A stretch of 64,000 nt of DNA from Pseudomonas citronellolis (lineage in GTDB: Bacteria; Pseudomonadota; Gammaproteobacteria; Pseudomonadales; Pseudomonadaceae): contig NZ_FOLS01000004.1 in the NCBI RefSeq assembly GCF_900112375.1, forward strand, positions 62,001-126,000, in the 5' to 3' direction. Positions within the stretch are counted from its first letter, which is position 1; every line of letters starts with the position of its first letter. Position numbers and translations under genes: made by a program. Positions 18,805 to 27,825 of the stretch are shown here, piece by piece. The notes beneath the pieces were generated by a model that saw only the letters and a program-made list of their open reading frames with translations, was not told the origin of the DNA and ran no database searches.

Positions 18805-19147
18805 GTCCGCTCCCTCTCCCTAACCCTCTCCCTGAAGGGAGAGGGGACCGTTCGGTGTGAAGTGTGATTTCGGCGCTCGTCGGCCAGGCCGGTGTTGCCG
18901 GATGGCAGGAAAACCACCGGCGGCACGGATAGCTCCCTCTCCCTGAAGGGAGAGGGGGCCGTTGGGCAGAGGCGGGTGTTTTGGAGTTAGCCGGTTAGCC
19001 CGGTAGGTTCCGGCTGAAACCATTACTTCTCTCGGCACGGACTAGCCCCCTCTCCCTTCAGGGAGAGGGCTGGGGAGAGGGTTGCGGAGTCCATCCAATA
19101 CACCGAGCTCACCGGCGAGCACTGTTCGCGAGCAAGCTCGCTCCTAC
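18805..19147. repeat. composite GC-rich repeat copy B, partial copy and REP half-unit
   Basis: The 424-base gap 18786-19209 contains no gene. Around 18809-18852 is a partial copy of the end sequence ccctctccctaaccctctcc. From 18932 to 19105 a full copy of the element at 11953-12135 is present, same orientation and clearly homologous along its length. At 19125-19147 lies a single REP half-unit ending gctcctac. No promoter or terminator was recognised with confidence. Confidence 0.75.
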
Positions 19148-19209
19148 GAAAAGCCGTTATCGCGCTGGGACCATCGGCGGATAACCGCGAACGGTTATCC
19201 GCCCTACGT

Positions 19210-20733
19210 TCAGGAGTACAACTGCTTGAAGCGCTCGCGCAGCTGGTTCTTCTGCACCTTCCCCATCACATTGCGCGGCAACGCGTCCACGAACACCACC
19301 CGCTTGGGCTGCTTGTAGCGCGCCAGGTGACCGTCCAGGCCCGCCAGGATGTCCGCCTCGCTCGGCGCCTCGCCGGGCTTGGCCACCACCACCGCCGTCA
19401 CGCCTTCGCCGAAGTCGCGGTGCGGCACGCCTATCACCGCCGATTCGGCCACGCCCGGCAGGGTGTCGATGAGTTGTTCCAGCTCCTTCGGGTACACGTT
19501 GTAGCCGCCGCTGATGATCATGTCCTTGCTGCGTCCGACGATCTGCACGTAGCCCTTGTCGTCGATGAAGCCGATGTCGCCGGTCATGAAGAAGCCGTCA
19601 CTACGCAGTTCCTCGGCGGTCTTCTCGGGCATGCGCCAGTAGCCGCGGAACACGTTGGCGCCGCGTACTTCGATCATCCCCGGCTCGCCCTGCGGCAGCA
19701 GCTTCGCCTCTTTCTCGCCCGGGTCGGTGATGCGCAGTTCCACGCCCGGCAGCGGGAAGCCGACAGTGCCGGCAATGCGTTCGCCATTCAGCGGGTTGGA
19801 GGTGTTCATGCCGGTCTCGGTCATGCCGTAGCGCTCCAGGATGGCCACCCCGGTGCGTTCGTGGAAGGCCTTGTGCGTCTCGGCGGTGAGCGGTGCGGAG
19901 CCGGAGACGAACAGGCGCATATGCGCCACCGCCTCGCGGGTCAGGCCGGCCTGGTCGAGCAGACGGGTGTAGAAGGTCGGTACGCCCATCAGCAGGTTCA
20001 CCTGCGGCAGCAGACGCAACACCTGCGCGGCGTCGAACTTGTCCACGTAGAGCAGCGAACCGCCGGCCATCAGTAGGCTGTTGATGGCCACGAACAGGCC
20101 GTGGATGTGGAAGATCGGCAGCGCGTGCAGCAGCCAGTCCTCGCTGCTGATGGCCCAGGCCTCGACCAGCGCGCGGGCGTTGGAGACCAGGTTGCCGTGG
20201 CTGATCATGGCGCCCTTGGAGCGCCCGGTGGTGCCGGAGGTGTAGAGGATGGCGGCGAGGTCGTCGGCGCTGCGCTCGATGTCCAGGAAGCGCCCCGGCT
20301 TGCCTTCCACATGGGGCATCAGGCTGCCTTCGCAGCGCTGGCCGAGGCTCGCCACGCGGGCCACGCCGCACTGCTGCGCCAACGCCTTGGCCTGTTCCTC
20401 GAAGGCCGGGGTGCAGACGAACAGCGAAGGCTCGGCGTCGCCGAGGAAGTAGCTCAGCTCGTCGCTGGTGTAGCCGCTGTTCAGCGGCAGGTAGACCGCG
20501 CCGGCGCGCAGGGTGCCGAGGTAGAGCATGACCGCCTCGGGGCTCTTGTCCACCTGCACGGCGACGCGGTCGCCCGGCTGCACGCCGAGTTCCACCAGGG
20601 CGTGGGCGAACTGCGCGCTGCTGCGCAGCATCTCGGCGTAGCTGTAGCCGCCGCCGTCCGGGGTGCGGAGGAAGGGTTTGTTCAGGTCTTCGGGCAGGTG
20701 CTCGCCGACGGCGGCGAAAAGGCTCTGGTTCAT
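19210..20733 (-). CDS. matB: malonyl-CoA synthetase (MatB-type acyl-CoA ligase)
   Basis: 507 residues from ATG 20733. ANL-superfamily motifs are complete: ILYTSGTTGRSKGA (phosphate loop), YGMTETGM, the hinge/ribose motif GFFMTGDIGFIDDKGY with GRSKDMIISGGYNVYP, and the C-terminal catalytic lysine segment NVMGKVQKNQL. Overall sequence, including LPIFHIHGLFVAINS, resembles MatB, which makes malonyl-CoA from malonate, CoA and ATP. It is the last gene of a seven-gene cluster and lies 8 bp after malonyl-CoA decarboxylase, which supports malonate as the substrate; methylmalonate is possible. Confidence 0.85.
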   Translation of the reverse strand: MNQSLFAAVGEHLPEDLNKPFLRTPDGGGYSYAEMLRSSAQFAHALVELGVQPGDRVAVQVDKSPEAVMLYLGTLRAGAVYLPLNSGYTSDELSYFLGDAEPSLFVCTPAFEEQAKALAQQCGVARVASLGQRCEGSLMPHVEGKPGRFLDIERSADDLAAILYTSGTTGRSKGAMISHGNLVSNARALVEAWAISSEDWLLHALPIFHIHGLFVAINSLLMAGGSLLYVDKFDAAQVLRLLPQVNLLMGVPTFYTRLLDQAGLTREAVAHMRLFVSGSAPLTAETHKAFHERTGVAILERYGMTETGMNTSNPLNGERIAGTVGFPLPGVELRITDPGEKEAKLLPQGEPGMIEVRGANVFRGYWRMPEKTAEELRSDGFFMTGDIGFIDDKGYVQIVGRSKDMIISGGYNVYPKELEQLIDTLPGVAESAVIGVPHRDFGEGVTAVVVAKPGEAPSEADILAGLDGHLARYKQPKRVVFVDALPRNVMGKVQKNQLRERFKQLYS

Positions 20734-20741
20734 GGCGGTTC

Positions 20742-22043
20742 CTAGCGGCGTGGCTTGGCCGGTGGGGCGAGATGTCGCTTGACCTCGTTGGCGGCGATCA
20801 CCGTGCCCTGGTTGGCGTAGGCTTCGTGGTTTTTCTCGATCTGACGCAATTCGTAGCGGTAGTTGACCATCAGCCCGGCGGCCTGGCGCAGGCCGCCGGC
20901 GGAGAGGTCGCCGCGCCAGTTCAGGCGTTCCAGACGGGCGCCGTTGCCCAGGTGGAAGCGCGCCACCGGGTCCAGCGGCTGGCCCTGGGCGTTCCTGGCC
21001 TGCAGGAAGTATTCGGCGGCCAGCGCCAGCAGCGGCTGCTCCAGGCGCGGCGGTGGCGGCGCGTCGGGCTTGAGCGCTTTCAGGCATTCGGCGACCTCGG
21101 GGCGCTCGGCCTGGCTGTCGAGCCAGCGGCGCAAGCCAGGCACCGGCGAGAGGGTGACGTACTGCTTGAGGCCAGGCACTTCGCGGGCCAGTTCCTCCAC
21201 CACCTGCTTGATCAGGAAGTTGCCGAAGGAGATGCCGCGCAGGCCCTCCTGGCAGTTGCTGATGGAGTAGAACACCGCGGTGTCCGGGGCTTCGGCGGTC
21301 TCGCCGTGGGCTTCGAGGATTTCCGCGATGGCGGCGGGCATCTGGCGGGTCAGCGCCACCTCGACGAAGATCAGCGGCTCCTCCGGCAAGGCCGGGTGGA
21401 AGAACGCGAAGCAGCGGCGGTCGGCCGGTTGCAGGCGGCTGCGCAGGTCGTCCCAGTCCTTGATGGCGTGCACCGCCTCGTAGCGGATGATCTTTTCCAG
21501 GATCGCCGCCGGCGTCGACCAGTCGATGCGCCGCAGCACCAGGAAGCCGCGGTTGAACCAGGAGGCCAGCAGGTGCTGCAGGTCGTAGTCCACCGCCGCC
21601 AGTTGCGGCCGCGCCTTGAGCTCCTGCAGCAGCCGGCGGCGCATGGCGATCAGCTCGGCGGTGCCGCCGGGCGCCTGGTTGAGGCGGCGGAACAGCTCCT
21701 GGCGCGGCGGCTCGCAGGCTTCGAAGAGCGCGGTGACCTGCTCGGCGCCGGGGTTCTCCAGGTAGCGCCGGCAGGCTTCGGCCAGGGCTTCGCGGGGCGG
21801 CGCGAAGTCGTCCAGCAGGTTGTCGAAGAAGGCTTTCTGCTGCTCCGCCGGGCAGTCGCGGTAGGCGCACAGCACCTGGCGCGCCAGGGCCACGCCGGAA
21901 GCCTCGCCGTGGCCGGAGAGCAGCCGGCGGCTGGCCTCCACCAGCGAGGCGGCGCTGATCGGCGCCGGCTCGCGGGATTCCAGCAGCTGGCGGCCGCGTT
22001 CGCTGATGCTCTGCAGCAGTTCCTGGAAGAAGCTGACGTTCAT
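20742..22043 (-). CDS. malonyl-CoA decarboxylase (MatA/MLYCD type)
   Basis: 433 residues from ATG 22043 with an excellent GAAGGAGG site. The cytoplasmic enzyme decarboxylates malonyl-CoA to acetyl-CoA. The all-helical N-terminal domain leads into the catalytic GNAT-like domain, where RIDWSTPAAILEKIIRYEAVHAI, CFAFFHPALPEEPLIF, FYSISNCQEGLRGISFGNFLIK and LSPVPGLRRWL are hallmark blocks. The His and Ser of FFHPALPEEP and TLSPVPG match known catalytic positions. It lies between the amidase (23-bp gap) and matB (8-bp gap), a matA-matB pair as in Rhizobium. Confidence 0.92.
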   Translation of the reverse strand: MNVSFFQELLQSISERGRQLLESREPAPISAASLVEASRRLLSGHGEASGVALARQVLCAYRDCPAEQQKAFFDNLLDDFAPPREALAEACRRYLENPGAEQVTALFEACEPPRQELFRRLNQAPGGTAELIAMRRRLLQELKARPQLAAVDYDLQHLLASWFNRGFLVLRRIDWSTPAAILEKIIRYEAVHAIKDWDDLRSRLQPADRRCFAFFHPALPEEPLIFVEVALTRQMPAAIAEILEAHGETAEAPDTAVFYSISNCQEGLRGISFGNFLIKQVVEELAREVPGLKQYVTLSPVPGLRRWLDSQAERPEVAECLKALKPDAPPPPRLEQPLLALAAEYFLQARNAQGQPLDPVARFHLGNGARLERLNWRGDLSAGGLRQAAGLMVNYRYELRQIEKNHEAYANQGTVIAANEVKRHLAPPAKPRR

Positions 22044-22066
22044 CGAACCTCCTTCTTCGGCGCGCC

Positions 22067-23524
22067 TCACTGCGCCAGCAGCGGCGGCGGGCAGCGCCGG
22101 TACCATTGGGTGGCCTGCTCGTAGGCATGGGCCAGTTGCAGCACGGCCAGGTCGGCCTGGTGCCGACCGATGATCTGCAGGCCCATGGGCAGGCCCTGTT
22201 CATTGAAGCCTACCGGCACGTTGGCGACAGGGCAGCCGGACAGGGTGGCGGGGATCACCACTTCCATCCAGCGGTGGTAGGTGTCCATGGCGCGGCCGGC
22301 GACTTCCTTCGGCCAGTGCAGGTTCTTGTCGAAGGGGAACACCTGGGCGCTGGGCAGCAGCAGGTAGTCGTAGCGCTCGAACAGGCGCTGGATGGCGCGG
22401 TACCAGTCGCTGCGCGCCACCGTGGCCTGGTACACGTCCATGGCCGACAGGCGCAGGCCGTTCTCCACTTCCCAGTGCGCTTCCGGCTTGAGCAGTTCGC
22501 GCTTGGCCGGGTCGGCATAGGCGGCACCGAGGGAGCCGGCGACGAACCAGTGGCGCAGGGTGCGCCAGCAGTCCCACAGGCGCTCGGCGGAGAAGCCCAG
22601 TTCGCAGGATTCGACCTCGCAGCCGATGGCCTGGAAGTCGGCGAACGAGCGCTGGCACAGTTCCAGCACGCCGCGCTCCATGGCCAGGTGGCCGCCGAGG
22701 TCGCCCAGCCAGCCCAGGCGCGCGCCCTTGAAGTCGCGCTCCAGCGGGCCGGCGAAGGCCTTGCCGGACTCGGCGATGGACAGCGGCGCGCGGGCATCGG
22801 CGCCGGCCTGCACCGACAGCAGCAGGGCCACGTCGCGCACGCTGCGGCCCATGGGACCTTCGTAGCCGAGCTGGTCGAAGAACAGGTCGGCGGCGTCGTC
22901 GAAGGGCACTCGGCCCTGGGACGGGCGGAAGCCGACGATGTTGTTGAACGCCGCCGGGTTGCGCAACGAGCCCATCATGTCGCTGCCGTCGGCCACCGGC
23001 ACCAGTTGCAGGGCCAGGGCCGCCGCCGCGCCGCCGCTGCTGCCGCCGGCGGTGCGGCTGGGGTCGTAGGCGCAGCCGGTGGCGCCGAACAGCGGGTTGT
23101 AGCTCTGCGAGCCGAGGCCGAATTCCGGGGTGTTGCTCTTGCCGATGAGGATGGCGCCGGCGGCGCGGATGCGCTCGACCATGATGCCGTCGCGCTCGGG
23201 TACGTAGTCGCGGTACAGCGGCGAACCCAGGGTGGTGCGGATGCCCTTGGTCAGCGACAGGTCCTTGATGGCGTGGGGCAGGCCGTGCATCCAGCCGCGG
23301 TATTCGCCGCGGGCCAACTCGGCGTCGCGTTGGTCGGCCTGGGCCAGCAGCGCCTCGGCCGGTTGCAGGCTGACCAGGGCGTTGACCGCCGGGTTGAAGC
23401 GCTCGATGTGCGCCAGGTAGTCGCCCATCACCTCGCGGCAGGAGACCTGGCGCAGTCGGATGAGCTGCGCCAGTTCATGGGCCTGGAGCTGGACGAGGGG
23501 GCTGATATTCGGGTTCTGGCTCAT
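22067..23524 (-). CDS. amidase-signature family amidohydrolase
   Basis: 485 residues from ATG 23524. The Ser-cisSer-Lys triad is visible: Lys87 (AIKDLS), Ser163 (GGSSGG) and nucleophile Ser186 in GSDMMGSLR. The nucleophile loop differs from the common GSDTGGSIR by MM for the first TG. These enzymes hydrolyse amide bonds, releasing ammonia or an amine and a carboxylate. Coding 23 bp ahead of malonyl-CoA decarboxylase suggests an amide of malonate (such as malonamate or a ureidomalonate-like compound) as substrate; this is inference. A GatA role is unlikely because no gatB/gatC neighbours are seen. Confidence 0.85.
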   Translation of the reverse strand: MSQNPNISPLVQLQAHELAQLIRLRQVSCREVMGDYLAHIERFNPAVNALVSLQPAEALLAQADQRDAELARGEYRGWMHGLPHAIKDLSLTKGIRTTLGSPLYRDYVPERDGIMVERIRAAGAILIGKSNTPEFGLGSQSYNPLFGATGCAYDPSRTAGGSSGGAAAALALQLVPVADGSDMMGSLRNPAAFNNIVGFRPSQGRVPFDDAADLFFDQLGYEGPMGRSVRDVALLLSVQAGADARAPLSIAESGKAFAGPLERDFKGARLGWLGDLGGHLAMERGVLELCQRSFADFQAIGCEVESCELGFSAERLWDCWRTLRHWFVAGSLGAAYADPAKRELLKPEAHWEVENGLRLSAMDVYQATVARSDWYRAIQRLFERYDYLLLPSAQVFPFDKNLHWPKEVAGRAMDTYHRWMEVVIPATLSGCPVANVPVGFNEQGLPMGLQIIGRHQADLAVLQLAHAYEQATQWYRRCPPPLLAQ

Positions 23525-23550
23525 GTGACGCGGCCTTTTGTTATCTGGGT

Positions 23551-23670
23551 TCCCGCGTTCGCGGGAATGACGGAACGATATTTGTGCAGATGCGACTTTC
23601 GACGGGGTGAGCGAAGCCACGGCGCCTCGCGGCGCCCTGCCCTACCCCGTCACCCCCGCGAACGCGGGGG
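23551..23670. repeat. inverted pair of short palindromic repeats (cccgcg-ttcgcggg type)
   Basis: Two copies of a 22-bp palindromic unit (tcccgcgttcgcgggaatga and, inverted, cgtcacccccgcgaacgcgg) face each other across about 75 bases in the gap between the binding-protein and amidase genes. The same pair occurs at 45155-45223. It is a different family from the gtaggagcg REP. It could form a long hairpin that separates transporter from enzyme messages. Confidence 0.75.
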
Positions 23671-23684
23671 CCCAGCGCCTTCGG

Positions 23685-24719
23685 TCAGCGCATCAGGTTG
23701 GTCCACAGGCGGTCGGCCAGGCGGATGGCGCCCTCGCCGCAGGTCTTGCTGAAGACCACCTTGGTGCCCTCGGGGATGTGCAGCTCCGGCGCATCCTTCA
23801 GGCTCGGGTCGAGGAAGGCGTCGGTGCCCTTGATCGGGCTCTGGTGCTTGAGGAAGTTCTGGGTGATCGCCGAGTTCTCCGGCTGGCTCATGAAGGCGAT
23901 GAACTGGCGGGCGGCGTCAGGATTCTTGCTGCCCTTGGGGATCACCAGGTTGTCCACCCAGGCCATCACGCCTTCCTTGGGGTAGAGGTACTTCAGGCTA
24001 GGCTTCATCTCCCGGGCGCGCAGCGACGAGCCGCCCCAGAACAGCGACATGGAGGTCTCGCCGGAAGCGAGGTTCTCGCGCACCGAGCCGGCCTTGGAGC
24101 TGTACGTCTTGACGAAGGGCTTCTGCGCCTTGAGCAGGTTCAGCACCTGCTGCACCTGTTTCGGGTCCTCGCTGCACAGCGGCACGCCCAGGTACAGGCT
24201 GGCGGTGTCCATCACCTCGTTGACCGAGTCGAGCATGTTGATCTTGCCCTGCAGCTCCTGCGGCGGCTGGAACAGCAGCGAGTAGCTGTCGGCCGGGCCC
24301 TTGTAGGTGGCGGTGTCGTAGACCACGCTGGTGGTGCCCCAGATGAAGGGCACCGAGTAGCCGCCTTCCGGGTCCCAGGTGGGCTTCTGCAGGTTGTCCT
24401 CGATGTTCGCGTAGTACGGCTGCTTGATCGGGTCGAAGCGCTCCAGCAGGTTCTCGTGGACCAGAATCGGCACGAACTGGTGCGAGGGGATGGCCACGTC
24501 GTAGCCGCTGCCGCCCTGCTTGAGCTTGGCCAGCAGCGTCTCGTTGGAATCATAGGAATCCACCGTGACCTTGATGCCGGTCTGCTTCTCGAACTTCTCC
24601 AGGATCTGCGGCGAGAAGTAGCCGCTCCAGCTGATGACGTTGACCTGTCCGGCGGCGTGGGCCGCGCCGGCCAGGCTCAGCGACAGGGTGGCGGCGATGA
24701 CTGCGATCGACTTGCTCAT
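23685..24719 (-). CDS. spermidine/putrescine-type ABC transporter periplasmic binding protein
   Basis: 344 residues with a signal peptide ending LAGAAHA (about residue 22). The mature start GQVNVISWSGYFSPQILEKFEKQTGIKV is typical of PotD/PotF class binding proteins, and WGTTSVVYDT, LDSVNEVM and VPKG-like IPKGSKNPDAA follow the family pattern. It feeds the two permeases and ATPase encoded upstream. PotD-like proteins bind polyamines, but close relatives bind opines, GABA-type or other amines; the neighbouring amidase and malonyl-CoA genes suggest an amide ligand here. Confidence 0.87.
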   Translation of the reverse strand: MSKSIAVIAATLSLSLAGAAHAAGQVNVISWSGYFSPQILEKFEKQTGIKVTVDSYDSNETLLAKLKQGGSGYDVAIPSHQFVPILVHENLLERFDPIKQPYYANIEDNLQKPTWDPEGGYSVPFIWGTTSVVYDTATYKGPADSYSLLFQPPQELQGKINMLDSVNEVMDTASLYLGVPLCSEDPKQVQQVLNLLKAQKPFVKTYSSKAGSVRENLASGETSMSLFWGGSSLRAREMKPSLKYLYPKEGVMAWVDNLVIPKGSKNPDAARQFIAFMSQPENSAITQNFLKHQSPIKGTDAFLDPSLKDAPELHIPEGTKVVFSKTCGEGAIRLADRLWTNLMR

Positions 24720-24745
24720 GTTGACTCCCGGTTGTGGCGTGGCGC

Positions 24746-25552
24746 TCAGGCTTTGGCTTTGCCGAGCAGGAAGGAAAGGCTGACGAAGAACACGGAAACC
24801 CCGAGGATCAGCGTCGACACCGCGTTGACGTCGGGCGTGACGCCCATCCGCAGCAGGCCGAAGATGAAGATCGGCAAGGTGGTGGTGCCGGCCTGGGAGA
24901 CCATCATCGAGATCACGAAGTTATCCAGCGAGACGATGAAGGCCAGCATCAGCCCGGAGAAGATCCCCGGCATCAGCAGCGGCAGGGTGACCTTGCGGAA
25001 GGTCCGCCAGGGCCCGGCGTAGAGGTCGGCGGCGGCCTGTTCCAGGGACAGGTCCATGTCCTCCAGGCGGGCGCGGATCGGCAGGTAGGCGAAGGGGATG
25101 CAGAACACCGTGTGGGCGATGATCAGGTTGCCGTAGCCCAGCGACACGCCGAGGCTGGAGAACAGCGCCAGGGTGGCCACGCCGACGACGATCTCCGGCA
25201 GCACCAGCGGCAGCATGATGGCGCCCATGGACAGGCGCATGCCCTTGAACCTGGCCCCGCGCGAGGTGCCCAGCGCGGCCAGGGTGGCGATGGCGGTGGC
25301 GATCATGCTGGCGCACACGGCGATCAGCAGGCTGTTGCCGGCCGCGCTGCGCAGCGCCTGGTTGGCGAAGGCGGCGCGGTACCAGTCGAGGCTGAAGCCG
25401 GTCCACACGGTGGCGGACTGGTTGGCGTTGAACGAGTAGACCACCAGCACCACGATGGGCGCGTACAGGTAGAGGTAGAACAGCAGGCTGAAGCCGCCGA
25501 AGCCGGGGAAGTCCTGCACGCCGAGACGGCGCTTGCGCAACAGGCTCAGCAT
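24746..25552 (-). CDS. spermidine/putrescine-type ABC permease, PotC/PotI class
   Basis: 268 residues from ATG 25552, overlapping the stop of the other permease gene (ATGA), which fixes the start against a longer open frame. Six predicted membrane helices begin near residue 20 (FSLLFYLYLYAPIVVLVVYSF). The EAA loop reads EQAAADLYAGPWRTFRKVTLP. PotC-class permeases pair with a PotB-class partner to form the inner-membrane channel. The binding-protein gene follows after 26 bp. Confidence 0.9.
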   Translation of the reverse strand: MLSLLRKRRLGVQDFPGFGGFSLLFYLYLYAPIVVLVVYSFNANQSATVWTGFSLDWYRAAFANQALRSAAGNSLLIAVCASMIATAIATLAALGTSRGARFKGMRLSMGAIMLPLVLPEIVVGVATLALFSSLGVSLGYGNLIIAHTVFCIPFAYLPIRARLEDMDLSLEQAAADLYAGPWRTFRKVTLPLLMPGIFSGLMLAFIVSLDNFVISMMVSQAGTTTLPIFIFGLLRMGVTPDVNAVSTLILGVSVFFVSLSFLLGKAKA

Positions 25553-26478
25553 CACACACCTCCCCGGGCCACGCGCAGGCGCTCGGCGCGCATCGCGTAG
25601 AAGGTCAGGGCGAGCATCACCGCCGCCATCAGCACCAGCGACAGGGCGGCGCCGAAGGGCCAATTACGGGCGTCGGCGAACTGCCGGAAGATCAGGTTGC
25701 CGAGCATCATCTTGGTGCCGCCGCCGAGCAGTTCCGGGGCGATCATCGCGCCCAGGCAGGGCACGAAGGTGAGGATGGCGCCGGCCAGGATGCCCGGCCG
25801 GGCGATCGGCAGCACCACCTTGCGCAGGGTGCGCAGGCGCCCGGCGTAGAGGTCCTGGGCGGCTTCCAGCAGACGCATGTCCATCTTCTCCAGGGTCGAG
25901 TAGATCGGCAGCACCACGAAGGGCGCGTAGGTGTAGACCAGGCCCAGCAGCACCGCGCCGTCGTTGTACAGCAGCGGCAGCGGCTGGTGGATCAGGCCCA
26001 GGCCCATGAGGCCGTTGTTGATCACCCCGGTGCCGCGCAGCAGCAGGATCCAGGCGTAGGTGCGGATCAGCAGGTTGGCCCAGAACGGCACGGTGATCAG
26101 GAAGATCAGCAGGCCGCGCCGCCGCGCCGGCTGCATGGCCAGCCAGACCGCCACCGGGAAGCCCACCAGCAGGGTGATGACAGTGGTGGCCGTGGCGATG
26201 CCTAGCGAGCGCAGGGCGATGATCAGGTAGGAGTCGGCGAAGGCCAGGCTGTCGTCCAGCTGGCGCTCGAACAGCAGCGAAACGTAGGCGTCGCTGCTGA
26301 ACACGTGATTGACGCCGCCATAGGGGTTGGCCTGCATCAGCGAGTAGGCGGCGACGATGAGGATCGGCACCACCAGGAACAGGCCGATCGCCAGCAGCGC
26401 CGGCGACACGCCGAGCAGGCCGGCCAGGGCCCGGCGCCGCTCCAGGGCGTTGCCGGGGCGTACGGTGAGAGTGGTCAT
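25552..26478 (-). CDS. spermidine/putrescine-type ABC permease, PotB/PotH class
   Basis: 308 residues, six or so membrane helices starting with LLGVSPALLAIGLFLVVPILIVAAYS. The EAA loop reads LEAAQDLYAGRLRTLRKVVLPIARPG. This is the PotB/PotH partner of the next gene, with which it shares a 1-base-plus overlap at start/stop. It begins 10 bp after the ATPase gene. Usual family length is 280-320. Confidence 0.9.
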   Translation of the reverse strand: MTTLTVRPGNALERRRALAGLLGVSPALLAIGLFLVVPILIVAAYSLMQANPYGGVNHVFSSDAYVSLLFERQLDDSLAFADSYLIIALRSLGIATATTVITLLVGFPVAVWLAMQPARRRGLLIFLITVPFWANLLIRTYAWILLLRGTGVINNGLMGLGLIHQPLPLLYNDGAVLLGLVYTYAPFVVLPIYSTLEKMDMRLLEAAQDLYAGRLRTLRKVVLPIARPGILAGAILTFVPCLGAMIAPELLGGGTKMMLGNLIFRQFADARNWPFGAALSLVLMAAVMLALTFYAMRAERLRVARGGV

Positions 26479-26488
26479 GGCGGGTTCC

Positions 26489-27607
26489 TCAGTCCAGCAG
26501 CACGCTGGCGCTGTCGCGGTCGAACTGCAGGCCCAGGCGCTCGCCGGCGGCGAAGCGCTGGCTCTGCCCGGCGCTGTTGGGCGTGCGCACGCGCAGGCGG
26601 GTGCCGTCGGCCAGCTGCACCTGGTACTGCAGGTCGGTGCCCAGGTAGACCTGTTCGGCCAGGGTGCAGGGCGTGGCGTCCGGGGTGTCGGCGCCGACCA
26701 GGCGCAGGCGCTCGGGGCGGATCGACAGGGTCACCTCGGCGCCTTCGCGCAGGCCCTCGCGGCCCGCCGCGCGCAGCGTCTGGCCGCCGGGGATGCGGAA
26801 CAGCGCCTGCTCGCCGGCCAGCTCGGCGACCTGCGCCGGGAGGAAGTTGGTCTCGCCGATGAAGTCGGCGACGAAGCGGTTGCGCGGCTGTTCGTAGATG
26901 TCCGTCGGCCGGCCGACCTGCTGCACCTCGCCATTGGCCAGCACGGCGATGCGGTCGGACATGGTCAGGGCTTCTTCCTGGTCGTGGGTGACGAAGATGA
27001 AGGTGATCCCGGTCTTGGCCTGGATCGCCTTGAGTTCCTCGCGCATGGCCTGGCGCAGCTTCAGGTCCAGCGCCGAGAGCGGCTCGTCGAGCAGCAGCAC
27101 CTTGGGGTGCGGAGCCAGCGCGCGGGCCAGGGCCACGCGCTGTTGCTGGCCGCCGGAGAGCTGTGTCGGGCGGCGCTCGGCGAAGCGTTCCATCTGCACC
27201 AGGGCGAGCATCTCGCGCACCCGCTCGGCGACGGCCGCCTTGCCCAGGCGCTGGCCCATGGGGTGCGACTCCAGGCCGAAGGCCAGGTTTTCGGCGATGG
27301 TCATGTGCGGGAACAGCGCGTAATGCTGGAACACGGTGTTGACCGGGCGATCGTAGGGCGCGCGGTCGGCGATGTTCTCGCCGTAGAGGAGGATTTCCCC
27401 GGCGGTGGGGAACTCGAAGCCGGCGATCATCCGCAGCAGGGTGGTCTTGCCGCAGCCGGAGGGCCCGAGCAGGGTGAAGAATTCGTTGTCGCGGATGTCC
27501 AGGTCGACGCTCTTCAGCGCCACCGGGCCGCTGTCGGGGTCGCCGTAGACCTTGCGCACCGAACGGATGGAGACGGCGGCCGTCTGCAGGCTGTGCAGGG
27601 CACTCAT
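26489..27607 (-). CDS. spermidine/putrescine-type ABC ATPase, PotA/PotG class
   Basis: 372 residues. Walker [10 protein letters not shown] near residue 48, Q-loop [12 protein letters not shown], signature [15 protein letters not shown], Walker [13 protein letters not shown] and H-loop FVTHDQEEA are all intact. The C-terminal third (from about residue 265) is a TOBE domain ([12 protein letters not shown]), usual for PotA. It is the first gene of the putative seven-gene operon and is divergent from a LysR regulator across a 218-bp AT-rich control region. Confidence 0.93.
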   Translation of the reverse strand: MSALHSLQTAAVSIRSVRKVYGDPDSGPVALKSVDLDIRDNEFFTLLGPSGCGKTTLLRMIAGFEFPTAGEILLYGENIADRAPYDRPVNTVFQHYALFPHMTIAENLAFGLESHPMGQRLGKAAVAERVREMLALVQMERFAERRPTQLSGGQQQRVALARALAPHPKVLLLDEPLSALDLKLRQAMREELKAIQAKTGITFIFVTHDQEEALTMSDRIAVLANGEVQQVGRPTDIYEQPRNRFVADFIGETNFLPAQVAELAGEQALFRIPGGQTLRAAGREGLREGAEVTLSIRPERLRLVGADTPDATPCTLAEQVYLGTDLQYQVQLADGTRLRVRTPNSAGQSQRFAAGERLGLQFDRDSASVLLD

Positions 27608-27825
27608 GGATGTACCTCCGGTTCCCTCCCCCGCTGGCGCGGTGCGCGCGGAGGCTTGTATTTGTTGTGGCAGGAATGGGGAAAGCGCTGCAGCGTGTGC
27701 CGGTGACCGGCTGGTTTTATGGTGAGGCTGCTGGGGCCGAGTGTGGCCAGATTGCGGTTGAGCAAAAAGCTCAATTTTCTTACATTCGATATTAAATAAT
27801 TTAACAACGCACGAGGCCCACCCTC
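27608..27825. promoter_or_regulatory. divergent promoter/operator region between the transporter operon and lysR-type gene
   Basis: The half next to lysR is strikingly AT-rich for this genome. It holds two perfect inverted repeats: ttgagc-N5-gctcaa (27758-27774) and ttaaat-N1-atttaa (27792-27804). The second is a T-N11-A palindrome, the core pattern of LysR-type binding sites. Both lie where a LysR protein would sit to control itself and the divergent ATPase gene. Assignment is by position and pattern. Confidence 0.6.

Noticed and set aside
19210-22043. Classic malonate decarboxylase (mdc) operon
   Set aside because: No acyl-carrier or biotin-type subunits are present; the genes are the CoA-dependent MatA/MatB type instead.
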